Origin: Gammaproteobacteria bacterium UBA2679
GTDB lineage: Bacteria; Pseudomonadota; Gammaproteobacteria; Pseudomonadales; Oleiphilaceae
DNA length: 64,000 nucleotides
NCBI GenBank assembly: GCA_002354735.1
Contig: DEMD01000011.1
Span: 186,001 to 250,000, forward strand
Direction: 5' to 3'
Below, piece after piece: positions 48,191-58,959 of the stretch. The translations under genes and the position numbers were made by a program. Under the pieces are notes generated by a model. It did not search any database and had not been told where the DNA came from. It was given only the letters and a program-made list of their open reading frames with translations. Positions within the stretch are counted from its first letter, which is position 1, and every line of letters begins with the position of its first letter.

Positions 48191-50896
48191 ATGGCTGAAC
48201 TCGCCAGAGAAATACTTCCCGTCAATATTGAAGACGAGCTGAAGCAGTCTTACCTCGATTACGCAATGAGCGTCATCATTGGTCGGGCGCTTCCAGATGC
48301 CAAGGATGGACTCAAGCCCGTTCATCGTCGCGTACTGTTCGCGATGAGTGAACTCAAGAATAACTGGAACGCCTCATACAAGAAGTCGGCACGTGTCGTC
48401 GGTGACGTCATTGGTAAATACCACCCGCATGGCGACTCTGCGGTGTACGACACCATCGTTCGTATGGCTCAGCCCTTTTCGCTCCGCTACACGCTGGTAG
48501 ACGGGCAGGGTAACTTCGGTTCGGTAGACGGTGATAACGCAGCCGCCATGCGATATACCGAGATCCGCATGGCAAAGATTGCCCATGAGTTGCTGGCGGA
48601 CCTGGAAAAGGAAACTGTCGACTTCGCGCCCAACTATGATGGCTCGGAACAGATTCCAGTCGTGCTGCCGTCGCGCGTGCCAAACCTGTTGGTGAATGGC
48701 AGTTCGGGTATCGCGGTTGGCATGGCCACCAATATTCCACCGCACAACCTGCGTGAAGTCATCTCCGGCTGTCTCGCCTATATCGAAAACGATCAGATCA
48801 CCATCGATGAGCTGATCGAGCACATACCCGGTCCCGATTTCCCGACAGCAGCCAGTATTAATGGCCGTGGCGGCATCTATGAGGCCTACCATACCGGCCG
48901 TGGACGCATCTATATCCGCTCCAAGCATGAGATCGAGGTCGACGAGCGGACCGACAAGGAAACCATTGTCGTCACTGAATTGCCTTACCAGGTCAACAAG
49001 GCACGTTTGGTCGAGAAGATCGCCGAGCTCGTGAAAGAGAAGAAGCTCGAAGGCATTACAGCGCTGCGTGATGAGTCGAACAAGGAAGGCATGCGGGTAA
49101 TCATCGAACTGCGACGCGGTGAGAACACCGATGTGATGCTCAATCACCTCTATGCTCAGACGCAGATGCAGGTGGTCTTCGGTATCAACATGGTTGCGCT
49201 CGTCAATAACGAGCCGAAACTGTTGAACCTGAAGGATTGTATCGAGGTTTTCGTACGGCACCGTCGCGAAGTGGTTACCCGTCGAACCATCTACGATCTG
49301 CGTAAGGCGCGTGAGCGCGGCCATATCCTCGAAGGCCAGGCAGTAGCGCTGGCAAACATCGATGAAGTCATTGCCTTGATCAAGGCTTCGCCAAGCGGCG
49401 CCGAGGCCAAGCAGAAGCTGGTCGAGCGCGGCTGGGAGCCGGGTACTGTCTCTGCGATGCTCGAGCGTGCAGGTTCGGATGCCTGTCGTCCAGAGACACT
49501 GCCAGATCACCTTGGTTTTGTGGACGGCAAGTACTACCTCTCCGAAGTCCAGGCACAGTCGATTCTTGATCTGCGCCTGCAGAAGCTGACAGGCCTGGAA
49601 ACTGGCAAGATCTTCGACGAGTACCAGGAGTTGATCAATCTGATTGGTGAGCTGCTGGAAGTGCTGCACAATCCTGAGCGCCTCATGGAAGTGATTCGTG
49701 AGGAGCTGGAGGCGGTTCGTGATGAGTACGGCGACGAGCGTCGTACTGAAATCACCGCAAGTAGCGCTGATATCAACATCGAAGACCTGATTCCCGAAGA
49801 GAATATGGTTGTCACGCTGTCGCACAGCGGCTATGCCAAGACTCAGCCGCTCGCAGCATACGAGGCTCAGCGTCGTGGCGGTCGAGGCAAGGCGGCCACG
49901 TCCATGAAGGATGAAGACTTCATCGAGAAGCTGCTGGTTGCGCATTCGCACAGCACCATTCTCTGCTTCACCAACATGGGTAAGCTGTTCTGGCTCAAGA
50001 CCTATGAAATTCCGCAGGCCAGTCGTACTGCCAAAGGTCGACCTATCGTGAACCTGCTGCCGCTGGGACAGGATGAGCGCGTCACCACCATGCTGCCGGT
50101 TCGCGAATACACTGCTGATCATTACGTGGTGCTGGCGACAAAGCAGGGCACCATCAAAAAGACCAGTCTCGAAAACTTCTCAAGACCCCGCTCTAACGGA
50201 TTGATTGCATTGGCGTTGGATGAGGGCGACACGCTTATCGGCGCCGCCATCACGGATGGTGAGCAGGACGTCATGCTGTTCAGCAGTTCCGGAAAGGTCA
50301 TCCGCTTCAAGGAGAGCGATGTGCGGCCGATGGGTCGGACTGCGCGTGGCGTGAGGGGTATCAGACTGCTGAATGATGCGGTTGTCGTCGGTCTCATCAT
50401 TCCACAGGACGACCACTTCGTGCTCACCGCCAGCCAGAATGGTTACGGTAAGCGTACCCCGGTGGCGGAATTTCCGGTTTATGGTCGTGGCGGGCAGGGC
50501 GTCATCGGCATGCAGTGCTCCGAACGCAACGGTAATCTGATCGGTGCGATACAGGTTGATGAGAATGCGCAGCTGATGCTCATTACCGATCAGGGCACGC
50601 TTGTGCGCACCCCAGCCAGTGGCGTCTCTGTAGTCAGTCGTAACACCCAGGGCGTCACCCTCATTCGCCTGACGGCCGGCGAACAGCTCAAGGAAATCGA
50701 AGCGATCGCCGAGATCGAGGAAGCGCTGTCCGAGGCCATCGAGGCGGACGTCATCGATGCTGGCGATGCCGATGTCGAGGCAGCAACTGAACACGCTGCT
50801 GCAGCGTCTGAAGGATTGGATGTTGAGGATGCTTCGACCGGTGACGAAGCCGGTGACGAAGATGCGAGTGACGAAGGAGCTCAGGACGATGCGTAG
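48191..50896 (+). CDS. gyrA: DNA gyrase subunit A
   Basis: Breakage-reunion subunit of DNA gyrase. 901 aa. The catalytic Tyr122 lies in [12 protein letters not shown], and the quinolone-determining region reads GDSAVYDT with Ser83 and Asp87, the sensitive E. coli-type residues. The GyrA box QRRGGRGK needed for DNA wrapping starts the C-terminal beta-pinwheel. The tail (last ~45 residues) is highly acidic and Ala-rich. serC starts 8 bases before the gyrA stop. Confidence 0.98.
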   Translation: MAELAREILPVNIEDELKQSYLDYAMSVIIGRALPDAKDGLKPVHRRVLFAMSELKNNWNASYKKSARVVGDVIGKYHPHGDSAVYDTIVRMAQPFSLRYTLVDGQGNFGSVDGDNAAAMRYTEIRMAKIAHELLADLEKETVDFAPNYDGSEQIPVVLPSRVPNLLVNGSSGIAVGMATNIPPHNLREVISGCLAYIENDQITIDELIEHIPGPDFPTAASINGRGGIYEAYHTGRGRIYIRSKHEIEVDERTDKETIVVTELPYQVNKARLVEKIAELVKEKKLEGITALRDESNKEGMRVIIELRRGENTDVMLNHLYAQTQMQVVFGINMVALVNNEPKLLNLKDCIEVFVRHRREVVTRRTIYDLRKARERGHILEGQAVALANIDEVIALIKASPSGAEAKQKLVERGWEPGTVSAMLERAGSDACRPETLPDHLGFVDGKYYLSEVQAQSILDLRLQKLTGLETGKIFDEYQELINLIGELLEVLHNPERLMEVIREELEAVRDEYGDERRTEITASSADINIEDLIPEENMVVTLSHSGYAKTQPLAAYEAQRRGGRGKAATSMKDEDFIEKLLVAHSHSTILCFTNMGKLFWLKTYEIPQASRTAKGRPIVNLLPLGQDERVTTMLPVREYTADHYVVLATKQGTIKKTSLENFSRPRSNGLIALALDEGDTLIGAAITDGEQDVMLFSSSGKVIRFKESDVRPMGRTARGVRGIRLLNDAVVVGLIIPQDDHFVLTASQNGYGKRTPVAEFPVYGRGGQGVIGMQCSERNGNLIGAIQVDENAQLMLITDQGTLVRTPASGVSVVSRNTQGVTLIRLTAGEQLKEIEAIAEIEEALSEAIEADVIDAGDADVEAATEHAAAASEGLDVEDASTGDEAGDEDASDEGAQDDA

Positions 50897-51971
50897 TCAG
50901 ACTTATAATTTCTGCAGCGGCCCTGCTACGCTGCCAACCGCAGTATTGAACAAGGCGCAGGCGGAACTGCTCGACTGGCACAAGATGGGTGTCTCCATCA
51001 TGGAGATCAGTCACCGGAGCCCCGAGTTTACGGCTGTTGCCAAGAAGGCCGAACAGAGCCTGCGTCAGCTCATGTCTATTCCGGACGACTACGCGGTGCT
51101 GTTCATGCAGGGCGGAGCCACCCAGCAGTTCTCCGGCGTGCCCATGAATTTCTTCGGGCTCTGTGAAGGCAAGCAGGCTGGCTACGTCGATACAGGTATC
51201 TGGTCGCGAAAAGCACATGAGGAGGCTGGACGTTATGTCGACGCTCGGTGTGTTGCGAGCTCGAAAGACTCGAACTATACGCGTCTACCCACATCCTGGT
51301 CGCTCGATGACAAGCTGGCCTATGTCCATTACACGCCGAACGAGACCATCGGTGGCGTCGAATTTCCGCACATCCCCGACGTGGGTGACATTCCGCTCGT
51401 TGCTGATATGTCGTCTACCATTCTGTCTCGCCCGATTGACGTCTCGAAGTTCGCGCTGATTTATGCTGGCGCTCAGAAGAATATCGGGCCGGCTGGTCTG
51501 ACGCTCGTTATTGTCAGGCGCGACCTTCTGGCGTCGTCGCAACATCCGGCTCTACCGCCTACGATGAACTTCCGTCTGTTTGACGAAAATGACTCGATGC
51601 TCAATACACCGCCGACCTTCGGCTGGTACCTGGCTGGTCTCATCTTCGACTGGCTGATAGAGGCAGGCGGTCTGACGGCCATGGGCGAAGTGAATAGCCG
51701 CAAGTCGGCAAGGCTCTACAGCTATCTCGACGCGAGCGACTTCTACCACAACCCGATTCATACAGAAGCGCGCTCATGGATGAACGTGCCGTTTGTATTG
51801 AAAGACGAGTCACGCAATGGCGCCTTTCTCAAGTTTGCTGAAGCGCATGGACTGCTCAATCTCAAAGGGCATCGCTCGGTCGGTGGCATGAGGGCAAGTT
51901 TGTACAACGCCATGCCGGAAGCTGGCGTGGATGCCCTTATAGACGTTCTCACCAAGTTTGCAGAGAGCTAA
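50889..51971 (+). CDS. serC: Phosphoserine aminotransferase
   Basis: PLP enzyme of serine and pyridoxal phosphate biosynthesis. The 360-aa product, normal length, has [10 protein letters not shown] at the N-terminus and the PLP lysine in [23 protein letters not shown] at 50874-50879, inside the gyrA end, fixes the start at 50889. The stop TAA shares its last base with the pheA start (TAATG), indicating coupling along the aromatic operon. Confidence 0.97.
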   Translation: MRSQTYNFCSGPATLPTAVLNKAQAELLDWHKMGVSIMEISHRSPEFTAVAKKAEQSLRQLMSIPDDYAVLFMQGGATQQFSGVPMNFFGLCEGKQAGYVDTGIWSRKAHEEAGRYVDARCVASSKDSNYTRLPTSWSLDDKLAYVHYTPNETIGGVEFPHIPDVGDIPLVADMSSTILSRPIDVSKFALIYAGAQKNIGPAGLTLVIVRRDLLASSQHPALPPTMNFRLFDENDSMLNTPPTFGWYLAGLIFDWLIEAGGLTAMGEVNSRKSARLYSYLDASDFYHNPIHTEARSWMNVPFVLKDESRNGAFLKFAEAHGLLNLKGHRSVGGMRASLYNAMPEAGVDALIDVLTKFAES

Positions 51972-52930
51972 TGGCCGTGTCCTTGCCTGGGCTGGACAGC
52001 CTGCGTCAGCAGATCGACGCCGTCGATCTTCAACTGCTAGCGCTTATAAACCAGCGTGCCGCGCTTGCGGCCCAGGTTGCTGCAGTGAAATCAAGTACGC
52101 TCGATGAGCAGGCGCCGGGTCCGGTAAGCTTCTATCGGCCTGAGCGCGAGGCCCAGGTCCTGCGTAACATCATGAAGCAGAATTCTGGACCGTTGCCCGA
52201 CGCAGATGTCGCACGGTTGTTCAGGGAAATCATGTCGGCCTGTCTGGCGCTGGAGAAACCCCTGCGAGTGGAGGCCTTGGGCTACCCTGGTAGCCTCGCC
52301 CATCTTGCGGCCTTGAAGCACTTCGGTCAGTCGATAGTACCGGGACAGCGCGCAGATGCAGCGTCACTGTTTGCTGATGTTGAATCCGGTCGCATCGATT
52401 ACGCGGTGCTGCCTTTTGGCAGCCTGCTTGCCGGCCTTGATCTGTCGCTGACAGCCAGCGCTGAAGCGATCACCGAAAATTACGTCAGTCTGTTTCTGCA
52501 GTACAACGTGCAGATCTGCGGCGAGGTGAAGATTCTTACCACCAGGGCCGATGAGCCTGAACGACAGGCTGAGGTGGGGAAGGCTAGAAACGCAGGAAAG
52601 TCCCAGCGTTTCATAGTCATCGGTCGAGGCGCTGTGCCGGCGAGCGGCGATGATCGCAGCAGTGTCATCACCGGCATCGCAGATCGTCCTGGCGGGCTGT
52701 ACCATCTGCTGGCGCCCTTTGATGCCATGGGTATCTCTATCCTCCGGCTCGAAGCCAAGCAGGGCGCCGGCCAGATACAGGAGCCTGGCGAGGCTGCTGG
52801 TGAACAATTCTTTGTTATCGATTTTCCTGGCCACTTCAGCGAAGACAGGGTCAAACGGCTGTGTGACGCACTGAAGAAACTGACCAGCACCTTCAAATTC
52901 ATAGGCAGCTATCCAAACGGCGTGCTCTGA
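51971..52930 (+). CDS. pheA: PheA-type chorismate mutase with degenerate prephenate dehydratase domain and ACT domain
   Basis: 319 aa, against about 360-390 for bifunctional P-proteins. The chorismate mutase part (about 8-98) is well conserved, with LDSLRQQIDAVDLQLLALINQR, FYRPERE and LFREIMSACLALEKPLRV. The dehydratase part is short and its signatures are lost: GYPGSLAH (104-111) for GPxGTF[ST], VLPFGSLLAG (146-155) for P[VI]ENSxxG, SQRF (211-214) for the catalytic TRF. About 45 residues between ICGEV and that site are missing. The ACT domain (about 230-315) remains but its ESRP Phe-binding motif reads EAKQ. The frame is intact, so this is not a simple frameshift. Mutase activity is likely, dehydratase doubtful. 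Confidence 0.85.
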   Translation: MAVSLPGLDSLRQQIDAVDLQLLALINQRAALAAQVAAVKSSTLDEQAPGPVSFYRPEREAQVLRNIMKQNSGPLPDADVARLFREIMSACLALEKPLRVEALGYPGSLAHLAALKHFGQSIVPGQRADAASLFADVESGRIDYAVLPFGSLLAGLDLSLTASAEAITENYVSLFLQYNVQICGEVKILTTRADEPERQAEVGKARNAGKSQRFIVIGRGAVPASGDDRSSVITGIADRPGGLYHLLAPFDAMGISILRLEAKQGAGQIQEPGEAAGEQFFVIDFPGHFSEDRVKRLCDALKKLTSTFKFIGSYPNGVL

Positions 52931-52946
52931 CAATACAGGAAGCAGT

Positions 52947-54047
52947 ATGCAATTCGATCCGAACGAACTGGTCAATGAAGCCATCCAGCAGCTGCAGCCG
53001 TACGTGCCCGGTAAGCCGGAAGAAGCGCTGCGGCGTGAGTTGGGCCTCGACAAGATCATAAAGCTTGCCAGTAATGAAGCGCCCTTACGGCTGTCAGATG
53101 CGGTTTGGGAACGTGCTGCAGCTGCGTTGCGAGACATCATGCGCTATCCGGACGGCAGTGGCTTCGACCTCAAGCGTAAACTTGCCGACAAGCTTGGCGT
53201 GACGCCTGACATGATTACCCTGGGCAACGGTTCCAACGATGTACTCCTGATTCTGGCACAGGCTTTCGCCGGGCCTGGTCGAGAGGTTCTGTTTTCACAG
53301 TACGCCTTCGCCGTCTACCCGATTGCTGCAGCAACCGTGGGCGCCACAGCTGTGGTTGTGCCAGCGATGGACCATGCGCATGATCTTATCGCCATCCAGG
53401 AAGCTATTACGCCACATACTCGTCTGGTCTATCTCGCCAATCCAAATAACCCGACCGGTACCAGTTTCAGCGATGATGACTTTCTTCATTTCATGGAAAT
53501 GGCGCCGCTGCACTGTGTGGTGGTCCTGGATGAGGCCTATTTCGAATTCGCTGGCCACAAGTCGGGTATCGAGCTGCTGAAACAGTTCCCCAATCTAGTG
53601 GTAACCCGGACCTTTTCAAAGGCCTATGGCATGGCCGGGCTGCGACTGGGTTATTCGGTCTCCAGCCCGCAGATAGCCGAAATTCTCAACCGTGTTCGAC
53701 AGCCCTTCAATATCAACAGTGTGGCGCTTGCTGCCGCACTGGCAGTGCTCGATGAGCCGAACTACGTCAAGGATGTGGTTGAGCTCAATGCAGTTGGTCT
53801 TCAACAATTGCTGGCAGGCCTGAAGGCGCTGGATCTGCCATGCCTGCCGACGCAGGCCAACTTCGTGGCCTTTCAGGCAGGCCCGCGCGCCGGAGAAATC
53901 TATGATGCACTGCTTCGCGAGGGGGTTATCGTAAGGCCGCTCGCCGGCTATGACATGCCGGAATATCTTCGCGTGAGCGTTGGCCTTGAATCTGAGAACA
54001 CCCGGTTCCTCGAGGCCCTTGGCGACATCCTGAAGCGGCAGGCCTGA
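52947..54047 (+). CDS. hisC: Histidinol-phosphate / aromatic aminotransferase
   Basis: Class I/II PLP aminotransferase, 366 aa. The N-terminal block IIKLASNEAPLRLS fits HisC, although the usual SNENP reads SNEAP. The cofactor Asp is in LDEAYFEF, and the PLP Lys in TRTFSKAYGMAGLRLGY. In pseudomonads this second HisC in the aromatic operon can act on phenylpyruvate and hydroxyphenylpyruvate as well as histidinol phosphate. Sited between pheA and tyrA/aroA, an aromatic role is probable. Confidence 0.9.
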   Translation: MQFDPNELVNEAIQQLQPYVPGKPEEALRRELGLDKIIKLASNEAPLRLSDAVWERAAAALRDIMRYPDGSGFDLKRKLADKLGVTPDMITLGNGSNDVLLILAQAFAGPGREVLFSQYAFAVYPIAAATVGATAVVVPAMDHAHDLIAIQEAITPHTRLVYLANPNNPTGTSFSDDDFLHFMEMAPLHCVVVLDEAYFEFAGHKSGIELLKQFPNLVVTRTFSKAYGMAGLRLGYSVSSPQIAEILNRVRQPFNINSVALAAALAVLDEPNYVKDVVELNAVGLQQLLAGLKALDLPCLPTQANFVAFQAGPRAGEIYDALLREGVIVRPLAGYDMPEYLRVSVGLESENTRFLEALGDILKRQA

Positions 54048-54050
54048 AGA

Positions 54051-56324
54051 GTGCTTGATACAACGCCGCAGGCCTGGCGCAATCAAACGCTAGGGGTCGT
54101 GGGCCTCGGACTGATAGGCGGCTCGATCTGTCTGGGTGCGGGTGGGTTTCGAGGTGCATCACGCTTCAACAGTATCATCGGATTTGATGCTGATCCGTAT
54201 GCGCGGGATCAGTCTGTACAGCTTGGCCTGGTCGAGCGCTGCACCGACTCCGTAGTCGAGCTGGTGCAGCAGGCGGACATCATCATCCTGGCTGTGCCTG
54301 TTAAAGCCATGGGCGTCGTATTGCGCGACTGCACGGCACTTGGTAAACAGCCGTTCTCCGGCAAGATCGTCAGCGATGTCGGCAGCGTGAAGGGTTCTGT
54401 ACACGCCTGTTTCGAATCGATACTCGGTGAGCTACCACCAGGCATGGTGCTGGGGCATCCGATTGCAGGTTCTGAAAAGAGCGGAGTTTTCGCTGGTCGG
54501 GCGGACCTTTTCGTTGACCATAAGGTTATTCTGACGCCGGTGGACAATACCGATCCCGAAGCGGTGGCGCAGATCGCGCGCTTGTGGACGCTGCTCGGGG
54601 CGGAGGTGCTGGAGATGTCTGTAGAGCACCATGATCGCGTGCTCGCCAGCACGAGCCATCTGCCGCATCTCATAGCATTCTCACTGGTCGACACGCTGGC
54701 GGTTCAGGACGATAGTCTGGAAATCTTCCGCTATGCCGCCGGTGGCTTCCGCGACTTCACCCGGATAGCTGGCAGCGATCCGGTGATGTGGCATGACATT
54801 TTTCTCGAAAACAAGACAGCGGTACTGGAAAGTCTTGAACTGTTCAGCAAGGATCTGGGGCGCCTGAAGGCTGCGATCGAATCCGGCGACAGTGAGCGAC
54901 TGCTCGGCGTATTCACGCGAGCCAAGGCTGCCCGAGACCATTTCGGCACCATGCTGGCCAATAAACCTTACAGGCAGAAAATGACAAATACAGAAATCGA
55001 ATTCATTGCAGGACCGGCAACGCAGCTTGGTGGGTCTATCCGTGTCCCTGGTGACAAGTCCATATCGCATCGCTCCATCATGCTCGGCGCGCTGGCTGAA
55101 GGTATCACCAGCGTAGAAGGATTCCTCGAAGGCGAAGATGCCCTTGCGACCATCCAGGCGTTCCGCGACATGGGCGTGGTAATCGAAGGGCCAGAGGCCG
55201 GCGCCGTCAAAGTGCATGGCGTAGGGCTGCATGGTCTCAAGGCGGCGCCAGGTCCCCTGTATCTGGGCAACTCCGGCACCTCTATGCGTCTGCTGTCTGG
55301 CCTGTTGGCGGCTCAGCAGTTCGATAGTGTACTGACTGGCGATGAATCCCTGTCGAAGCGACCAATGAAGCGTGTCATGGATCCCCTGGCGCAGATGAAT
55401 GCGCTGGTGGAAAGCGATAACGATGGGCGGCCGCCACTGAAAATCAGTGGAAAGCGTGAGCTGAAATCGATTCATTACGACCTGCCAGTTGCCAGTGCAC
55501 AGGTGAAGTCGGCCGTCCTGCTGGCAGGTCTGTATGCCGATGGCGTGACATCGGTGCATGAGCCCGCGCCGACACGAGACCATACCGAGCGCATGCTGCG
55601 CGGTTTCGGCTGTGAGGTGGAGACTGAAGGTGCTGTCTGCCGTCTCCGTGGCGGTCAGCAGCTCAAGGCCTGCCACATAGATGTGCCTGCGGATATCTCC
55701 TCTGCCGCGTTCTTCATGGTGGCCGCGTCTATTGCGCCGCAGGCAGACCTTGTTCTGAAGCATGTCGGGATAAACCCGACCCGCACCGGCATCATCGAGA
55801 TTCTCAGGCTGATGGGTGCTGATCTGGAAATATCCAATGAAACGACTGTCGGTGGCGAGCCAGTCGCTGATATTCGTGTGCGAAGCGCAAGGCTGAAGGG
55901 GATAGATATCCCGCCAGCGCTCGTGCCTCTGGCTATCGACGAGTTCCCTGTTCTGTTTATCGCCGCTGGCTGCGCAGAGGGGAAGACCGTCCTTACTGGT
56001 GCGGAAGAGTTGCGGGTGAAGGAGAGCGATCGCATACAGGTCATGGCTGACGGCTTGCTCGAGCTCGGCTTCCCCACTCGGGTCACGCATGACGGCATTG
56101 AAATCGAGGGTCGCGGCACAAGCTCGAACCCCGTATTCAATGGCGGCACCGTCGATAGCCATGGCGATCATCGTATCGCCATGGCCTTCAGTGTGGCGGC
56201 CATTCGCTCGGCTGAGCCGATCACCATTCGCCGCTGTGCCAATGTTGCCACTTCGTTTCCGGACTTTTCCGGCCTTGCAGCCAGCATTGGTATGCAAATC
56301 AAAATCAGGGACGCCAAATCATGA
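54051..56324 (+). CDS. Fused prephenate/cyclohexadienyl dehydrogenase and EPSP synthase (TyrA-AroA)
   Basis: 757-aa fusion. Residues about 12-300 are TyrA: the NAD fold GVVGLGLIGGSICLG, VSDVGSVKGSVH, LGHPIAGSEKSG and HHDRVLASTSHLPHLIAFSL with catalytic His. A linker leads to AroA from about residue 310: PGDKSISHRSIMLGALAEG, GNSGTSMRLLSGLL, KRPMKRVMDPL, DEFPVLFIAAGCAEG and HGDHRIAMAF. This fusion is known in Pseudomonas relatives. The start is GTG at 54051; the stop overlaps the cmk start by 4 bases. It supplies both an early shikimate step (EPSP) and tyrosine formation. Confidence 0.96.
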   Translation: MLDTTPQAWRNQTLGVVGLGLIGGSICLGAGGFRGASRFNSIIGFDADPYARDQSVQLGLVERCTDSVVELVQQADIIILAVPVKAMGVVLRDCTALGKQPFSGKIVSDVGSVKGSVHACFESILGELPPGMVLGHPIAGSEKSGVFAGRADLFVDHKVILTPVDNTDPEAVAQIARLWTLLGAEVLEMSVEHHDRVLASTSHLPHLIAFSLVDTLAVQDDSLEIFRYAAGGFRDFTRIAGSDPVMWHDIFLENKTAVLESLELFSKDLGRLKAAIESGDSERLLGVFTRAKAARDHFGTMLANKPYRQKMTNTEIEFIAGPATQLGGSIRVPGDKSISHRSIMLGALAEGITSVEGFLEGEDALATIQAFRDMGVVIEGPEAGAVKVHGVGLHGLKAAPGPLYLGNSGTSMRLLSGLLAAQQFDSVLTGDESLSKRPMKRVMDPLAQMNALVESDNDGRPPLKISGKRELKSIHYDLPVASAQVKSAVLLAGLYADGVTSVHEPAPTRDHTERMLRGFGCEVETEGAVCRLRGGQQLKACHIDVPADISSAAFFMVAASIAPQADLVLKHVGINPTRTGIIEILRLMGADLEISNETTVGGEPVADIRVRSARLKGIDIPPALVPLAIDEFPVLFIAAGCAEGKTVLTGAEELRVKESDRIQVMADGLLELGFPTRVTHDGIEIEGRGTSSNPVFNGGTVDSHGDHRIAMAFSVAAIRSAEPITIRRCANVATSFPDFSGLAASIGMQIKIRDAKS

Positions 56325-57070
56325 TCCATGCGCCTGACCAGCAAGCCAACAGCGAGCGATCAAAGACGCTGTCCACCGGCAACCCCACCGCGCCTGTGGT
56401 CACCATCGATGGTCCATCGGGTTCGGGCAAGGGTACGCTGGCAGTGAGTCTGGCTCGCCGGCTCAACTGGCGGGTTCTGGATTCAGGTGCGCTGTATCGC
56501 ATTACCGCGCTGTCGGCGAGCAAGCAGGGTGTGGATCTGAGTCAGGCGGAAGCGGTAGCCAAAATCGCCCACACGCTCGATGTGTCTTTCGAAGCTGGGG
56601 AAGCTGGCCAGCCGCTGCGGGTGATTCTTGGGCAGCAGGATATTACGGCCGAAATTCGCACCGAACAATGTGGTGCGATGGCTTCTACGATTGCGGTGTA
56701 CCCGGAAGTTCGACTGGCGCTGCTGCAAAGACAGCGCGCCTTTCAGGAGGCCCCTGGCCTGGTTGCTGATGGTCGTGACATGGGTACGGTGGTATTTCCA
56801 GACGCCCGGTTCAAGTTCTACGTGACAGCCTCTGCCGAGGTGAGGGCGCAGAGACGCTACCAGCAGTTGAAGCAACAGGGAGAAATTGTTAGACTGCCGC
56901 ACCTTTTACGCGAGATCCAGAAGCGTGATGAGCGGGATACCCAACGGGCGGAGGCACCATTGCTGCCGGCCAAAGACGCTCTTGTCATCGACACCAGTGA
57001 ACTTCCCGCTCTTCAAGTCCTTGATTACGTTGCTGAAATCGTTGAAAAGACTTTAAACCAGAACCCATAG
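56321..57070 (+). CDS. cmk: Cytidylate kinase
   Basis: Phosphorylates CMP and dCMP. The 249-aa product has P-loop IDGPSGSGKGT (about 29-39), LDSGALYR, LVADGRDMGTVVFPDA and a C-terminal DTSELP segment. An N-terminal extension of about 24 residues precedes the usual start; an internal start is possible, but the ATGA overlap with tyrA-aroA favours 56321. Order aroA-cmk-rpsA is widespread in Gammaproteobacteria. Confidence 0.96.
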   Translation: MIHAPDQQANSERSKTLSTGNPTAPVVTIDGPSGSGKGTLAVSLARRLNWRVLDSGALYRITALSASKQGVDLSQAEAVAKIAHTLDVSFEAGEAGQPLRVILGQQDITAEIRTEQCGAMASTIAVYPEVRLALLQRQRAFQEAPGLVADGRDMGTVVFPDARFKFYVTASAEVRAQRRYQQLKQQGEIVRLPHLLREIQKRDERDTQRAEAPLLPAKDALVIDTSELPALQVLDYVAEIVEKTLNQNP

Positions 57071-57156
57071 TCGGTCGCTGCGCGCCAGCATTGCAGCAGC
57101 CGATACATTGAACTGACGCGTCGGCTGGCAGGGCGCACAACCTTACAGGTATTAGA

Positions 57157-58836
57157 ATGAGCGAAAGCTTCGCAGAACTTTTTGAGGAAAGTTTAAAAGA
57201 AATTGATATGAAACCAGGTTCCATCGTCAAGGGAACCGTGGTGGATATCGACTCCGACTGGGTCACCGTACACGCCGGCCTGAAATCAGAAGGCATCATT
57301 CCCGTTGAGCAGTTCTACAACGACAACGGCGAACTGACAATTGCGATCGGCGACCAGGTCGACGTCGCACTGGATGCCGTTGAAGACGGTTTCGGTGAGA
57401 CCAGACTTTCCCGTGAGAAAGCGAAGCGCGCCGAAGCCTGGACCGAACTGGATAAGGCCTTCGAAGATCAGGCTGTCGTCAAGGGCATCATCAACGGCAA
57501 GGTCAAAGGTGGCTTTACCGTTGAAGTGAACAGCATTCGTGCGTTCCTGCCCGGTTCATTGGTTGATGTGCGTCCTATCCGTGACACCGCGCACCTCGAG
57601 AACAAGGAACTTGAATTCAAGGTCATCAAGCTCGACCAGAAGCGCAACAACGTTGTCGTTTCACGTCGTGCCGTACTCGAAGCCGAGAATTCCGCCGAGC
57701 GTGAAGCGCTGCTCCAGCAGCTTCAGGAAGGCATGGAAGTCAAAGGTATCGTCAAGAACCTCACTGACTACGGTGCATTCGTTGACCTGGGCGGCGTAGA
57801 CGGCCTGCTGCACATCACCGACATGGCATGGCGCCGAATCAAGCATCCTTCCGAGATCGTCAATGTTGGCGACGAAATCAATGTGAAGGTGCTGAAGTTC
57901 GATCGTGAGCGTAACCGCGTATCACTTGGCCTCAAGCAGCTGGGTGAAGATCCATGGGTCGACATCAAGAGCCGTTATCCAGAAGGTACCAAGGTTACAG
58001 CCAAGGTTACCAATCTGACTGACTACGGCTGTTTCGCTGAGCTTGAAGAAGGCGTTGAAGGCCTGGTCCACGTCTCAGAAATGGATTGGACCAACAAGAA
58101 CATTCACCCATCCAAGGTTGTACAGCTTGGTGATGAAGTTCAGGTCATGGTACTCGACATCGATGAAGAGCGTCGTCGTATCTCCCTGGGTATCAAGCAG
58201 TGCCATCCGAATCCATGGGAAGAGTTCTCTGGTCAGTTCAACAAGGGCGACAAGATCAGCGGCAAGATCAAGTCGATCACTGACTTCGGCATCTTTATTG
58301 GTCTCGACGGTGGTATCGACGGTCTGGTTCACCTCTCAGACATCTCCTGGAACGAAACTGGCGAAGAAGCCGTTCGTAACTACAAGAAGGGCGATGAGCT
58401 GGAAACGGTTATCCTGTCAGTTGATCCAGAGCGTGAGCGTATTTCACTCGGCATCAAGCAGCTTGAAAGCGATCCATTCTCCGAGTTCGTTCAGCTGAAC
58501 GACAAGGGCACCATCGTTAACGGCAAGATCATTGCTGTCGATGCCAAGGGTGCTACTGTTGCGCTGACTGACGAAGTTGAAGCGATCCTCAAGGCTAGCG
58601 AGATCAGTCGTGACAAGGTTGAAGATGCCCGCAACGTCCTGAACGAAGGCGATAGCATCGAAGCCAAGATCATCAGTGTTGATCGCAAGAATCGCGTCAT
58701 CAACCTGAGCGTGAAGTCGAAGGATGTAGACGAAGAAAAGCAGGCAATCCGTGATGTTCGTGACCGTCAGTCCGAAGCTCAAGGGCCTACTACAATCGGT
58801 GATTTGATCCAGCAGCAGCTCGATCAGAAAAGCTGA
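57157..58836 (+). CDS. rpsA: 30S ribosomal protein S1
   Basis: RNA-binding ribosomal protein that helps recruit mRNA to the 30S subunit. 559 aa with six S1 repeats; four are obvious from repeated GxVxxxTxYGxFVxLxxGVxGLxHxS patterns (about 190-260, 275-345, 362-435, 450-520), and the first two bind the ribosome. It starts [26 protein letters not shown] as in the family. Codon choice is strongly biased, as expected for a highly expressed gene. Two hairpins follow it. Confidence 0.98.
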   Translation: MSESFAELFEESLKEIDMKPGSIVKGTVVDIDSDWVTVHAGLKSEGIIPVEQFYNDNGELTIAIGDQVDVALDAVEDGFGETRLSREKAKRAEAWTELDKAFEDQAVVKGIINGKVKGGFTVEVNSIRAFLPGSLVDVRPIRDTAHLENKELEFKVIKLDQKRNNVVVSRRAVLEAENSAEREALLQQLQEGMEVKGIVKNLTDYGAFVDLGGVDGLLHITDMAWRRIKHPSEIVNVGDEINVKVLKFDRERNRVSLGLKQLGEDPWVDIKSRYPEGTKVTAKVTNLTDYGCFAELEEGVEGLVHVSEMDWTNKNIHPSKVVQLGDEVQVMVLDIDEERRRISLGIKQCHPNPWEEFSGQFNKGDKISGKIKSITDFGIFIGLDGGIDGLVHLSDISWNETGEEAVRNYKKGDELETVILSVDPERERISLGIKQLESDPFSEFVQLNDKGTIVNGKIIAVDAKGATVALTDEVEAILKASEISRDKVEDARNVLNEGDSIEAKIISVDRKNRVINLSVKSKDVDEEKQAIRDVRDRQSEAQGPTTIGDLIQQQLDQKS

Positions 58837-58842
58837 TTATTA

Positions 58843-58864
58843 GCTGCGCTGGCGACAGCGCAGC
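58843..58864 (+). repeat. GNRA-capped hairpin after rpsA
   Basis: GCTGCGCTG (58843-58851), tetraloop GCGA, CAGCGCAGC (58856-58864): a perfect 9-bp stem with a GNRA loop, 17 bases before the rpsA terminator. No T-run of its own. It may stabilise the 3' end of the rpsA message. Confidence 0.6.
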
Positions 58865-58880
58865 CGTAATTGTCAAAAGA

Positions 58881-58904
58881 ACGGGCTATATGCCCGTTTT
58901 TTTT
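58881..58904 (+). terminator. Rho-independent terminator of rpsA
   Basis: ACGGGC (58881-58886), loop TATAT, GCCCGT (58892-58897), followed by an unbroken T-run to 58904. It separates rpsA from ihfB. Confidence 0.92.
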
Positions 58905-58931
58905 GTGTTTTTTTCAGTATTTGACTACAAT
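58903..58931 (+). promoter_or_regulatory. Candidate promoter of ihfB
   Basis: TACAAT (58926-58931) matches the -10 consensus at five of six positions, 17 bases after TTGTGT (58903-58908). Coming right after the rpsA terminator, a separate ihfB promoter is expected. TTGACT (58921) with TTTAAA (58943) is an alternative but would start too close to the gene. Confidence 0.4.
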
Positions 58932-58959
58932 TTTTTCATGGTTTTAAAGCGGGGCAACC

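Noticed and set aside
48374..50122. 582-codon open frame antisense to gyrA
   Set aside because: It mirrors the codon bias of gyrA and has no domain of its own; gyrA is unambiguous on the other strand.
51971..52930. Calling pheA a frameshifted pseudogene
   Set aside because: One continuous frame runs from conserved mutase through to the ACT domain, with overlap to serC and a short gap to hisC. I saw no alternative frame holding the missing dehydratase motifs.
54681..56297. 538-codon open frame antisense to tyrA-aroA
   Set aside because: Same reason: a shadow of a clearly conserved fused gene, rich in His, Arg and Gln as expected for an antisense frame.
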